From CAZMNY01 sp964635375 (GTDB taxonomy: Bacteria; Planctomycetota; Planctomycetia; Pirellulales; Pirellulaceae), in assembly GCA_964635375.1 (NCBI GenBank), contig CAZWOU010000006.1, positions 1 through 64,000 of the forward strand: a stretch of DNA of 64,000 nt. The letters run 5' to 3'. Shown one piece after another: positions 52,657-61,315 of the stretch. The notes under the pieces were generated by a model that had not been told where the DNA came from, did no database searches, and saw only the letters and a program-made list of their open reading frames with translations. Position 1 is the stretch's first letter. Each line of letters begins with the position of its first letter. Position numbers and translations under genes: made by a program.

Positions 52657-54030
52657 TTAGAGGATTTCCTCGATGGGATCGTCGAAATCCAGGATGGGCA
52701 CGGGGCGGCCGGCGTGGTTCTTGAATGCTTGGCTGGGGTCGATTCCCAAGACGCGGTAGACCGTTGCCAGCAGGTTGGATGGCTTGAGCGGCCGCTCGAC
52801 TGGATGTTCGGCTTTGCCGTTCGTGGCGCCGACGACTTGTCCGCCTTGGAGACCGCCGCCTGCGATCATGGCTGAGATAGCGTTGCCCCAGTGGTCGCGT
52901 CCTGGAATGGGGATGCCCGGTTGCCCTTTATTGAGTCGCGGCGTGCGGCCAAACTCGCCCATCACCAGGACGATCACGTCGTCCAGCAGTCCTCGATCGG
53001 CAAGGTCCTCAAGTAGCGCCGAGACAGCCTGATCGACGTAGGGAAGTTTAGCGCCGTGGCCTTTTTCAATACCCGAGTGATTGTCCCAATGGGGCATGTC
53101 AACGGTGACAAAACCGACGCCAGCTTCGACCAACCGTCGGGCGAAGAGCGTGTAGTGTCCCCAGGGGCCGCGTCCGTATCGGTCTCGGGTGGCGGACGTT
53201 TCCTTCTCGATATCAAAAGCTTCCCGCGTTTGGCCGCTGAGCACCAAGTCGACCGCCTGCTGTTGAAACTGGTCAAGCGACTCCATCATTCCGCTCTGGT
53301 CGATATGTCGCCGAGTCAGATCAAGCTGCTTGAGCAGGCCGAGTCGGTTCGTCGCTCGCGATGCAGAGACGTCCTTAATGCTCGCAAGAAATGTCGGCGG
53401 CTTGATGGGGCTCTTATAGGTGGACGCCATGTACCGCTGTTGAATATTGACTTGAAATGGATTGTACGCTTCACCGAGATAGGCTGAGCCCATGTATCCG
53501 GGGTACTTGTAGATGGCGTGGGCTGCGGGCAGGCCGACGTAGGACGGAAGTCCGTGACTCATGCAACCACGAACGCGAGAGAGGTAGGAACCGAAAGACG
53601 GATACATGGGATCAATATTGGCCGACGTACTTCCCGACCTGCCAGTCAACATCCAGTGCCCTGCGGCGAAGTGATCTCCGGTACCGTGGTTGAGCGAGCG
53701 GATCAAGATCATCTTGTCGGCGTGAGCGGCTTGCAAGGGAAACATCTCGGTGATGAACGTCCCCGGCACGTTGGTCCGCGTCACCGACCATGGCCCGCGA
53801 AATTCGGCGGGCGCGTCCGGCTTAGGGTCGTAGGTTTCCAATTGGCTTGGGCCGCCGTCGAGCCAAATGAGAATGACCGATTTGTCTCGCCGCACGGGAT
53901 TGCCATACGCTTTGGCGCGGAGCATTTGGGCCAGAGACAGGTTCAGCGCGCCACAGGCGCCGACTTTCAACGCGGTTCTTCGAGTGACGTTTGCGCAATT
54001 GGCGAGCGGACCACGGTTGATTTCAAGCAT
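52657..54030 (-). CDS. DUF1501 protein
   Basis: 457 residues from the ATG at 54030 with AAGGGA 5 bases upstream; an open extension to 54102 lacks support. DUF1501 is an alkaline-phosphatase-fold, sulfatase-like family abundant in planctomycetes. Seen: a leader with NVTRRTALKVGACGALNLSLAQML, VILIWLDGGPSQLETYDPKPDAP, DKMILIRSLNHGTGDHFAAGHWMLTG, VGFVTVDMPHWDNHSG, VLVMGEFGRTPRLN and GRDHWGNAISAMIAGGGLQGG. Members are often paired with DUF1553/DUF1549 genes; none is adjacent here. The enzymatic activity of the family is not established. Confidence 0.93.
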   Translation of the reverse strand: MLEINRGPLANCANVTRRTALKVGACGALNLSLAQMLRAKAYGNPVRRDKSVILIWLDGGPSQLETYDPKPDAPAEFRGPWSVTRTNVPGTFITEMFPLQAAHADKMILIRSLNHGTGDHFAAGHWMLTGRSGSTSANIDPMYPSFGSYLSRVRGCMSHGLPSYVGLPAAHAIYKYPGYMGSAYLGEAYNPFQVNIQQRYMASTYKSPIKPPTFLASIKDVSASRATNRLGLLKQLDLTRRHIDQSGMMESLDQFQQQAVDLVLSGQTREAFDIEKETSATRDRYGRGPWGHYTLFARRLVEAGVGFVTVDMPHWDNHSGIEKGHGAKLPYVDQAVSALLEDLADRGLLDDVIVLVMGEFGRTPRLNKGQPGIPIPGRDHWGNAISAMIAGGGLQGGQVVGATNGKAEHPVERPLKPSNLLATVYRVLGIDPSQAFKNHAGRPVPILDFDDPIEEIL

Positions 54031-54117
54031 GGGATTCCCTTCGAGAAATCGGGCGGCATCGGCAACCTCAGTCGCGCATTCTACTTCACACTCGAAGTTC
54101 ACTTCAAGCGATCTGCA

Positions 54118-54588
54118 CTAAAGCGACTCTAATCGCTTGTAGAATCGCAGGCGGGCCCACAGGCCGAAGCGGGAAGCGAACGCGAGCAGCGCGGCGATGG
54201 ACAGCGTAAGGGAGGCGCCCAGGCCGTCCGCGCAGAGGTCGTAGATCGAGCAGGAACGACCAACCCAGGGTTGGGTCAGTTCGTCGATTGAGCCGATGGC
54301 GAGAATGGCGAGCAGCACAGCCAGGCTTGCCAGTCTCCGCTGCCTCAGTTGCCGCCACAATCTCAGCTTGGACGTATTCAACGCCCACAGCATCAGCCCC
54401 GTGAGAATGGAGTAGGAAAGGAAATGCTGGAGTTTGTCCGCCGCGTGGAATGGGTTGATCTTGACGATGTTCGGGTTGGGGAGATGAGTCGCCACGCCTA
54501 GGCAAATCAAGAACGCGACAAGCACCCAGCGGCTGAGGCTAGGCGCTCTAAGTCTCGACGAGAAGTCTGTGATGTCGGTCCAGGTCAT
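54118..54588 (-). CDS. VanZ-like family membrane protein
   Basis: 156 residues from the ATG at 54588 with GGAGAG 9 bases upstream; an ATG at 54651 gives 21 more. Four hydrophobic helices. Signatures of the VanZ-like family: DKLQHFLSYSILTGLML and DELTQPWVGRSCSIYDLCADGLGA. VanZ-like proteins in this context often accompany exopolysaccharide or exosortase-linked loci; here it is 36-100 bases downstream of the Wzc-like gene and probably the last gene of that operon. Confidence 0.85.
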   Translation of the reverse strand: MTWTDITDFSSRLRAPSLSRWVLVAFLICLGVATHLPNPNIVKINPFHAADKLQHFLSYSILTGLMLWALNTSKLRLWRQLRQRRLASLAVLLAILAIGSIDELTQPWVGRSCSIYDLCADGLGASLTLSIAALLAFASRFGLWARLRFYKRLESL

Positions 54589-54687
54589 GATCGTTCGCTC
54601 TCCAAGCCGCTGTCGCTCGCCTGCATAACTGCTCTTCCCATCGTTGTTCATTCAGGTATTCAAGTCACTCGCAGTTTGTGACATCTT

Positions 54688-56898
54688 TCACTGCCAATCT
54701 GATTCGAGAAACATCGGTTCGACTCGGTTCAGCACGACGCCCAGCAGGGTTGTTCCGGTCGCGGTTAACCGTTCGACAACCTTCTTGACATCGTTGGCTC
54801 GGAACCGCCGCGCTTGCACGACCAAGATGACGCCATCAACTTGGGAAGCGAGTATCTCTGCGTCGGCCGAATTGGAGGCTGGCGGCCCATCGACGAGAAT
54901 CACGTCGTGATGTTCAACGACCTCTTGCATCATCTCACACATCCGTCGCGAACTCAGCAATTCAGGAACGATGGGAAAGGTGGATCGCGGGATCGCGCTG
55001 ACCCCAAATAGCGTCGTGGGCCAAACTGCGTCGGCCATTCGAGTGCAGGTGCCGGTGAGGTATTCGCCAAGCCCTTTGACGTCGGATGGTTCGCTACAGA
55101 CAACCGTCTTTCTCAGGCTATTATCTTGTGTGGATTGCCGTACATCTCCATCAACGACCAGCACATTTTCGCCTTGTTGTCCAAAGCATCGGGCGAGATG
55201 CTCGGTCACTGTCGTGCATCCCTCGCCCATTCCCGACGCCACGATGAGCAGCTTGGCGCCCTTTTGGGGCACGCGGGCTCGGGCGAGTCTGACGACGGAT
55301 CGGATGGGTTCGAGCAATCGTTGCTCGCAGCCTTCCGGGGCGACATAGCTGTCGTTTTCGACATCTGGGAGCATTCCGAGGACGGTTTGAGCGAACCTCA
55401 GTTCCGTCTCTGATCGCGACTTGACCGTGGTGTCGAGCAACTCGTAGGCGCCGATGCCGGCAACGCCGAGGACCGCGCCAAACCCGCAAATGGCGACAAC
55501 AAACAGCTTGCGATAGGAATGGTCCGGCATGGTTGGCCGTTTGACGTCCGAGACGATTCGAAAATCTGGCGTTTGCTTGTCGCGAATTGTCCGCAGGCCT
55601 TCGAGCGCATCGGATAGCTGATCCTCCTCCTTGCGCCATCCGAGCAACAGTTTTGGATCGGCGACAGGTTGATCCGCCTCGTAGTCCAAAAAGCGGAACA
55701 ATTCCCGTTCAAGTTCCGCTTTGCGTTTCTGTTGATCCTTGCATTTTTCGACAAGGCCAGTGCGGTTAAGCTGTAGCCGGAGCAGGCTGGTATTAAGGTC
55801 TCGCAGTTCCGAGCTCGTCCTGGCGCTGGACGGATCTCGGTTGGTCATCAACGCGAAGATCGCATCGCGTTCCTTTTTCATTTCGGCGATCAGTGGATCA
55901 TCTTCCACCTTGGCTCGCCAGTTGTTGTACGCCTCTTGATCCCCGTCGTACTTGGCCTTGGTAATCAGCCCCTGGGCCAACGCGCTCTCATTCCACTCAA
56001 TTTTCTTCAACCAGCGCTCACGTGTCGACTTGTCAACGTTTTCCTGCCTATGCTGTTGAATTCTCTCTGTGAGGCGAGTCACCTTTATGTTGAGGTTGGA
56101 TAGGTCGCCGCTCTTAGCCGCAGCTTCGGCGTCTTTCTCCAGTCGCTCCTTTTCGACTCGAATGCGTTCATTGATTGTGGCGACTTGGCTTTCGATAGAG
56201 CGAATTTCACCGGTGGTCACATCCAAGTTTCCAGTAGCCGATTCCAGCCGGTTTTGCACGAGCGAGCGTTCCTTGGCTCGCTTGGCCTCTTGCTTGGCGA
56301 TGACGGCCGGATCACCTGAGGCGTTGATCTTTCTTCGCACAGTGTCCAGCCTCAGCTGCACATCTCGAACCACCTCGGACAGATCCTTGCGGCGGAGTTT
56401 GCGTTGGTGGTCGAGAAAGACTTCGCGCAGCGTTCTGGCAATCCCCTCCGCGCCGTCGGCGTCGGGCCAACTCACCTTGAAATGCAGAAGTTCGCTTTCC
56501 TTTGGGTTCTTAATTTCCACCGCTTTGGCGATGCGTTCCAAGGAAGACGGGAGGCTCAACCGCACGCGGGTCTCCGAGAGGTTGTCTTTGACCTTCACCA
56601 TATTGAGTTGAGTCACGATCGTGGGAGGCTGGTACATTCCGGCGATCAGATCTTCCGCAGGAGGGTTGTACATGATCACGGTTTCCGCCACCCAGTATTG
56701 AGGCGCGAACAGCCAACTGCAGCCAGCCCCCATCACCGCGCAGATCAGCACCCAGCCGGCAGCCCACCAACGCCACCGCCAAGTGCTCTTGATGACGGTG
56801 ATCGGGTCGAACGGCAGCTTCTCTTCACTTTCAGCAGCCCCCCCCGAGGCCGCCGGAATTCGATCGTTTTCCAAGAGAAACCTACTCACCGACCGCAT
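54688..56898 (-). CDS. Wzc/CapB-like polysaccharide co-polymerase with altered Walker A
   Basis: 736 residues: polysaccharide co-polymerase with a C-terminal BY-kinase-like ATPase, controlling chain length and export. Seen: N-terminal transmembrane helix (WAAGWVLICAVMGAGCSWLF), a Wzz-type domain, a long coiled coil (about 165-440, charged Lys/Glu/Arg), second helix (LFVVAICGFGAVLGVAGIGAYELL), then the ATPase domain with KLLIVASGMGEGCTTVTEHLA, Walker A' VLVVDGDVRQ and VILVDGPPAS. The Walker A Lys of GEGKST/T is Cys here. There is no C-terminal Tyr cluster. A GTG at 56889 has a better placed ribosome binding site (AGAAGGA) than the ATG at 56898. Confidence 0.88.
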   Translation of the reverse strand: MRSVSRFLLENDRIPAASGGAAESEEKLPFDPITVIKSTWRWRWWAAGWVLICAVMGAGCSWLFAPQYWVAETVIMYNPPAEDLIAGMYQPPTIVTQLNMVKVKDNLSETRVRLSLPSSLERIAKAVEIKNPKESELLHFKVSWPDADGAEGIARTLREVFLDHQRKLRRKDLSEVVRDVQLRLDTVRRKINASGDPAVIAKQEAKRAKERSLVQNRLESATGNLDVTTGEIRSIESQVATINERIRVEKERLEKDAEAAAKSGDLSNLNIKVTRLTERIQQHRQENVDKSTRERWLKKIEWNESALAQGLITKAKYDGDQEAYNNWRAKVEDDPLIAEMKKERDAIFALMTNRDPSSARTSSELRDLNTSLLRLQLNRTGLVEKCKDQQKRKAELERELFRFLDYEADQPVADPKLLLGWRKEEDQLSDALEGLRTIRDKQTPDFRIVSDVKRPTMPDHSYRKLFVVAICGFGAVLGVAGIGAYELLDTTVKSRSETELRFAQTVLGMLPDVENDSYVAPEGCEQRLLEPIRSVVRLARARVPQKGAKLLIVASGMGEGCTTVTEHLARCFGQQGENVLVVDGDVRQSTQDNSLRKTVVCSEPSDVKGLGEYLTGTCTRMADAVWPTTLFGVSAIPRSTFPIVPELLSSRRMCEMMQEVVEHHDVILVDGPPASNSADAEILASQVDGVILVVQARRFRANDVKKVVERLTATGTTLLGVVLNRVEPMFLESDWQ

Positions 56899-56943
56899 CC
56901 TTCTAAACGAGTGATTCTTCCCGCCGCTGGCATGACTTATTGC

Positions 56944-58545
56944 CTATCCCGACGCCGCCCTTGCCGGGCTCGATTGCCAACGCCGAGAGAGCCGAGACAA
57001 CCAACCGAACCGTTCCTCCATAAAGCGTCGCTCTGCATTGGTGGTCGACAACAGGTAATACGTCGTGACAAATACCAAGGATGAAGCGCTGCAATATGCG
57101 GCCAACTCAAGCAATGTCGTCGGCAGTCTCCACGACCGCAAATACGCGCAGACAACCAACTGAAACGCTGCAGGAAGGACAACCGGCGCAGCGATCACGC
57201 GGCAATATTCAAGCAAGCCGACGTCGTAACTTCGTCGAGTTTCACGGACGACCACGCAGACGCCGACGGCAAACGTTGAAATTGCTGTGGCGAAAGCGAC
57301 GCCCATTAGCCCCATTGGCCAGACCAGAATCAGACTCAGAGTGACGTTGAGCAGCGAGGATAAAATCGACGTGAAGGCTACGTATTTGTGGCGGCCCGTC
57401 ATTCCCAAGACGTTCGATGCTCCCTCCTGCAACACTCGGAAGTGCATTGTCAAGACAAGCACGAGCAGGATTGGACCGGAGGCCGCAAAGTCGGGGCCCA
57501 CCCACAATTCCATCGCCTCCGATGACCAGTACATCAGCGGCAGGGAAATAATTGAAAGGCTCGCCAAGCCATATTTGGACGAGATCAAGAAGGACTGCCG
57601 GACGCCCGCGCGATCGCCGGCTCCGTGCAATTGAGCCAGAAGCGGAGTAAAGACGTTGATGAATTGTTTGGTGAGCATCAGAACTTGCTCGGCTATCTTC
57701 AGCGACAGCGCGTAAAGGGCTACGGCGGTGAGCGGGAGAAAGAAGCTGATGACAATTGGATCAGTTCGCAGGAGAACGAGCGCCGACACGTTCGTGAGCA
57801 AGGCGAATGCACTGAAGGCTGCCGCCTTCTTGAACACGGCATAGTCAAACTTTCGCAGACTCAGCGCGAGATCCGGAGTGCACAATCGGCAGATGATGAA
57901 AAACGCCACGTGCTCCAACACGAAGATGGCCGCATTCAACGCAGCGACCTGCACGAGTCCGTAACCGTTGGACAGCGCAATCCAGACTGCGGCGACGTAG
58001 CAGGCGTAGGCAATGATTCGAATCGAGTTGATTAAGACGTGTCGACGCTGGCCGAACAAGATCCCGAGAAAGAGATTCAGAGGGAGGTTCAAAGCGACCT
58101 TCAAGGACAACGCCAGCAACACGAGCAGCGCTTTGTCCCGCTGGCTCTCTCCAATCTCAAATATGGCGCCGAACGAGAGCGACAATCCGACGGCAAGTAT
58201 CCCGATGACAGTCGCCATCACGGCATACACGACGAGCAACGTGCTGGCCAACTGGTTGCGGCGCTCCGTATCGCCGGCGCCCCGATACTGTCCGACAAAC
58301 TTAACCGTGGCTGTCGCAAAGCCGCAGTCGAGCAGCTCAAAATATCCGACGACGCTGACGATCAGCATCCAAAGCCCAAAATCGTTCTGCCCGATGTGAC
58401 CGATGATGAAGGGCGTCAGGAACAACATTCCCAGCATCATCACTGCGAATCGCCCGTAATTGCTCAAAGCGCCAAGCATCAAGGGACGGGCTCGCATGTC
58501 GACTTTCGAGGTCGGACTGGGGTTTTCTTCGGCTTTCGGCGCCAT
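56944..58545 (-). CDS. polysaccharide flippase (Wzx/MATE-like, MOP superfamily)
   Basis: 533 residues with 12-14 hydrophobic helices, an oligosaccharide flippase that moves lipid-linked sugar repeats across the inner membrane. Seen: RPLMLGALSNYGRFAVMMLGMLFLTPFIIGHIGQNDFGLW (split: LSNYGRFAVMMLGMLFLTPF then IGQNDFGLWMLI), FAFALLTNVSALVLLRTDPIVISFFL-type segment and YALSLKIAEQVLMLTKQFI. The ATG at 58545 has a perfect AGGAGG 8 bases upstream, which lies inside the last codons of the phosphodiesterase gene. It forms an operon with its neighbours. Confidence 0.9.
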   Translation of the reverse strand: MAPKAEENPSPTSKVDMRARPLMLGALSNYGRFAVMMLGMLFLTPFIIGHIGQNDFGLWMLIVSVVGYFELLDCGFATATVKFVGQYRGAGDTERRNQLASTLLVVYAVMATVIGILAVGLSLSFGAIFEIGESQRDKALLVLLALSLKVALNLPLNLFLGILFGQRRHVLINSIRIIAYACYVAAVWIALSNGYGLVQVAALNAAIFVLEHVAFFIICRLCTPDLALSLRKFDYAVFKKAAAFSAFALLTNVSALVLLRTDPIVISFFLPLTAVALYALSLKIAEQVLMLTKQFINVFTPLLAQLHGAGDRAGVRQSFLISSKYGLASLSIISLPLMYWSSEAMELWVGPDFAASGPILLVLVLTMHFRVLQEGASNVLGMTGRHKYVAFTSILSSLLNVTLSLILVWPMGLMGVAFATAISTFAVGVCVVVRETRRSYDVGLLEYCRVIAAPVVLPAAFQLVVCAYLRSWRLPTTLLELAAYCSASSLVFVTTYYLLSTTNAERRFMEERFGWLSRLSRRWQSSPARAASG

Positions 58546-58548
58546 TCT

Positions 58549-59742
58549 CTAAGCCTCCTGCTGAACGAGCTCAAGCTGCTCAGCCGAGGACGGTGCGGCC
58601 AAGCCGCCGCAGATGTCCGCTTCCCGCCGCATCAGACCGTATAAGTCGTCCAGTCGTCGAGGCGGATCGCTCACCAAATCGGTGCTTGCGAATAGAGCGA
58701 CGGAATCGGCGTCCTTTGGGTCGTAGCCGTGCATGCCCGGCACATGAGTCTCGTTCATGAAACTCGGAGTGATCAGGGCGCCGGGCTCCAGCAGAAACAG
58801 TAGATCGCCATAGCGGCCATCTTCAAAGAACGCACCGTAGCCCCGCAGTTCGTCCTCGCTGAGAATTCGTCCATAATCAAGTTCCGTTAACTTGCCGCGA
58901 ATTCGCAGTTCGGCTTCGTCGGTAAGCGTCCAGATTCGCGCCATGGTTGAGTCGTACATGACCGCGTAGTCCTCGCCGAACCGCAGGCCCAAAGAGTCGA
59001 TCTCGGCAACCAAGTCGACGTTCTTCGTGACGTTGGCCATGCCATGATCAGAGAACACATAAAGACGAACTTCGTCGTATTGCTGCTGGGCCTCGTCCAT
59101 TAACTTGCGAAACTGACTGTCGTACCATTGAATCTTCTCGGCCACTCGCGGCGATTCGGTCCCTTCCGCGTGCATGATGCCATCCAGCTCCGCCAAGTAC
59201 AGATAGCCAAAACGAATGTCGCCCTCTCGGACCTGCTCAGTCATGGCGGCGATGTTGTGCTGCTCGTTCTTTCGCCAATCGGACAACGAGAAACGGATAT
59301 TGTTCTCCCGCAAGTAGTCGAAGATCGTCGGCGTCCTGTTGACCAAACCACCGTGTTCATAAATGTCCCGCTTCTCCGAATAGTCGAAATAGGGGAGGCG
59401 ATTGAAGGGAACGTTGTAGATCTGAAAGTAACCGGTGAATCCGTTGACTCTCTGGATCAGTTTGCTCAGTTGCCGGCGTACTCGGCCCCGTTTGGTAATC
59501 GTCCAAGGCAAGAGACTCAACCAACGGCATGGCCCGAAGGGCGACGCCGGCGGGTCGTAGCAGAAGAACGAAAAGTGGCCGTGCACGTCCGGGAGTTCGC
59601 CGGTGATGATCGTCGGATCGCAAGCGCAGGAATAGCCAAGGATGGTCTCCAACGGCTCGGCGGTCTGGAGTCGATCGCTGAGGAAGTCATTGTCCTGGAA
59701 GATTCGCCAGCCGAAGGCGTCGACGAATGTGGAACAAGGCAA
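58549..59742 (-). CDS. alkaline phosphatase superfamily phosphodiesterase-like protein (5' end possibly frame-broken)
   Basis: 397 residues of the nucleotide pyrophosphatase/phosphodiesterase type. Seen: VDAFGWRIF, CDPTIITGELPDVHGHFSFF (nucleophile Thr in the PTI context), YLAELDGIMHAEGTESP, YVFSDHGMAN (metal-binding Asp/His) and HVPGMHGYDPKDADSVALF (final His). The first codons are odd: the TTG start gives MPCSTFVDAFG, whereas an ATG at 59761 in the next frame gives MPQKKQLALFHI, the hydrophobic strand expected before VDAFGW. One extra base near 59725-59730 would separate the two. It is the first gene of the flippase-Wzc-VanZ operon and may trim or modify the exported glycan. Confidence 0.8.
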   Translation of the reverse strand: MPCSTFVDAFGWRIFQDNDFLSDRLQTAEPLETILGYSCACDPTIITGELPDVHGHFSFFCYDPPASPFGPCRWLSLLPWTITKRGRVRRQLSKLIQRVNGFTGYFQIYNVPFNRLPYFDYSEKRDIYEHGGLVNRTPTIFDYLRENNIRFSLSDWRKNEQHNIAAMTEQVREGDIRFGYLYLAELDGIMHAEGTESPRVAEKIQWYDSQFRKLMDEAQQQYDEVRLYVFSDHGMANVTKNVDLVAEIDSLGLRFGEDYAVMYDSTMARIWTLTDEAELRIRGKLTELDYGRILSEDELRGYGAFFEDGRYGDLLFLLEPGALITPSFMNETHVPGMHGYDPKDADSVALFASTDLVSDPPRRLDDLYGLMRREADICGGLAAPSSAEQLELVQQEA

Positions 59743-59761
59743 GTTGCTTTTTCTGTGGCAT

Positions 59762-60042
59762 GGTTCCTAGCTCGAATACATAGGCAAAACTCGTGTCATT
59801 CGCACGATTGCGCACCGGTCTTCAGACGCGGAAGCGCAAAGTCCACCGAAGGATAGGACACGCCTTGGAGAACGTCCAACACGGAGCGCCGAACGCCTGA
59901 GCTTTCGCAGACTTAGGAGTCTCGTGGGCTAGAAAGTCCAACACGCCGCGCGGATTAGCAGCCATTGGCTCTTAGCCCGAGTGCTCATTGAGATAGGAAC
60001 GGCGAGGCGCTCGTTGGACCGGTTGTTGGGATGGCAGGGGTC
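59762..60042. other. intergenic, nothing recognised
   Basis: About 280 bases between the phosphodiesterase and STAS genes. It contains loosely repeated words (GAACGTCCAACAC, AAAGTCCAACAC) similar to those near 47170-47217. No tRNA, hairpin with a T run or promoter of good consensus found. Confidence 0.35.
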
Positions 60043-60426
60043 TTACCGTTGCGAGGCCTTGTTCGCGTCGATTTGAACCAGGTGATGCACACCCAGAATC
60101 TCCAGCATGGCGTGGGTTTCACGAGGAATGTTCACCATCGTGATACAGCTGTGCTGGCGATCAGCCGCCTGTAAGAAACTGATCAGCTGAGCCACGGCGG
60201 GGCGTTCGAGCGAAGTGACGTTGGACATATCGAGCACCAGCGGCTCGTCCGCTCGAAGATGCTCGAAAAGACCAGCCCATTCGCGCTGCGACTGGCTCGG
60301 TCCGACAAACGCCGGCGCCATGAGCGTCTTGGGTTTCGGGGCTGTGGGACGCTTCGCCCGCACGTTTTGCGGCTTGACGGAGCCAACCGTTTGGGGCTCG
60401 ACCGCTGTCGTGTTTTGCGTTTCCAT
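60043..60426 (-). CDS. STAS-domain protein without the phosphorylatable Ser
   Basis: 127 residues from the ATG at 60426 with AGGA 8 bases upstream (ATG at 60441 also possible). A Lys/Pro/Thr-rich N-terminal tail (about 40 residues) precedes a STAS domain: ADEPLVLDMSNVTSLERPAVAQLISFLQAAD and CITMVNIPRETHAMLEILGVHHLVQI. In anti-sigma factor antagonists the segment reads D-x-S-x-V-x-x-x-D-S-x-G; here DS-x-G is replaced by ER-x-A, so the usual Ser phosphorylation switch is missing. No anti-sigma kinase or PP2C phosphatase gene is nearby. Confidence 0.8.
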   Translation of the reverse strand: METQNTTAVEPQTVGSVKPQNVRAKRPTAPKPKTLMAPAFVGPSQSQREWAGLFEHLRADEPLVLDMSNVTSLERPAVAQLISFLQAADRQHSCITMVNIPRETHAMLEILGVHHLVQIDANKASQR

Positions 60427-60538
60427 CCGCCTCGTCCTCACATTCGATACAGACCTAACTCAACTGATAATCCACCGTGGGAAACTCTACGTTGTAGAAT
60501 CGGCGCCGGTGGTAGAGGACCGAGAATCGCCCGACGTT

Positions 60539-61207
60539 TTATTCAGCGGATCTACTGCCAAACGACGACTTGGGAATCGTGTGATGATGACGAGGTCCGC
60601 TGACATTGCGATTGCCGTCAACAAAGAAACGCCATAATTTCTCTGTGGCGGCAGTGATGCCGATCCGCGGCGCTGAGGCGATTTGAAAAGGCGAAAGGAC
60701 CTTCTCCTCCGCCACCCACAGTCGGCGCCCACGAAAGAGATTCCATCCATCCAATCGCCGGTCCACATGCATCGCCTGGCAAAGACGAGCCGGTCCGCTG
60801 GTCAGATTATCATGGAAGGCGTCGTCGCGGGCGAGCAACGTCGGAACAACGCTCCCACGGGCTGTTCGCATTTGCGGAATGCCGGTCGCGGGCTCGATGG
60901 CCCGAATCAAAATTCCGCAGGGTGTGATCGACGTTTGCGCAATAACGTTCAGACAGAACTTGGCGTGAATCGTGTACACATAGGCTCGACCAGGTCCGCC
61001 AAACATCGAGGCGTTGCGGCGGGTTCGTCCGCGATAAGCATGGCTCGCCGGGTCGTCGTGGCCCCGGTACGCTTCTACTTCCACGATCCACCCACTGACC
61101 TTGCCGCCCCGCGTGGCGCGGACCAGTCGGCGGCCCAGCAGATCTCGCGCCACATCGATCACGTCGCGATCGTAGAAGTCCCTGGAAAGCGGCGTCCAAT
61201 CGGTCAT
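60539..61207 (-). CDS. 3-methyladenine DNA glycosylase (AAG/MPG family)
   Basis: 222 residues. Excises alkylated purines (3-methyladenine, hypoxanthine) to begin base excision repair. Seen: the LSRDFYDRDVIDVARDLLGRRLV N terminus in two halves, catalytic Glu region GWIVEVEAYRGHDDPASHAYRG, RNASMFGGPGRAYVYTIHA with the intercalating Tyr context, FCLNVIAQ, GILIRAIEP and LTSGPARLCQAM. Length is right for bacterial AAG. The C terminus carries about 15 extra residues rich in His/Ser. The ATG at 61207 has a short CAGG upstream. Confidence 0.93.
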   Translation of the reverse strand: MTDWTPLSRDFYDRDVIDVARDLLGRRLVRATRGGKVSGWIVEVEAYRGHDDPASHAYRGRTRRNASMFGGPGRAYVYTIHAKFCLNVIAQTSITPCGILIRAIEPATGIPQMRTARGSVVPTLLARDDAFHDNLTSGPARLCQAMHVDRRLDGWNLFRGRRLWVAEEKVLSPFQIASAPRIGITAATEKLWRFFVDGNRNVSGPRHHHTIPKSSFGSRSAE

Positions 61208-61315
61208 CTTGCCTGACTGTGGGAAGTGGGAATGCGAACCGCGAATCCAAGACGGGGCTTGGTTCGACGGGCGTACGCGATGAAGAGAACCGGGGCCGAC
61301 AACGGGGCTCTCCGC

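Noticed and set aside
59762..60042. tRNA or small RNA candidate between the phosphodiesterase and STAS genes
   Set aside because: No cloverleaf, T-loop sequence or terminator could be found by eye.
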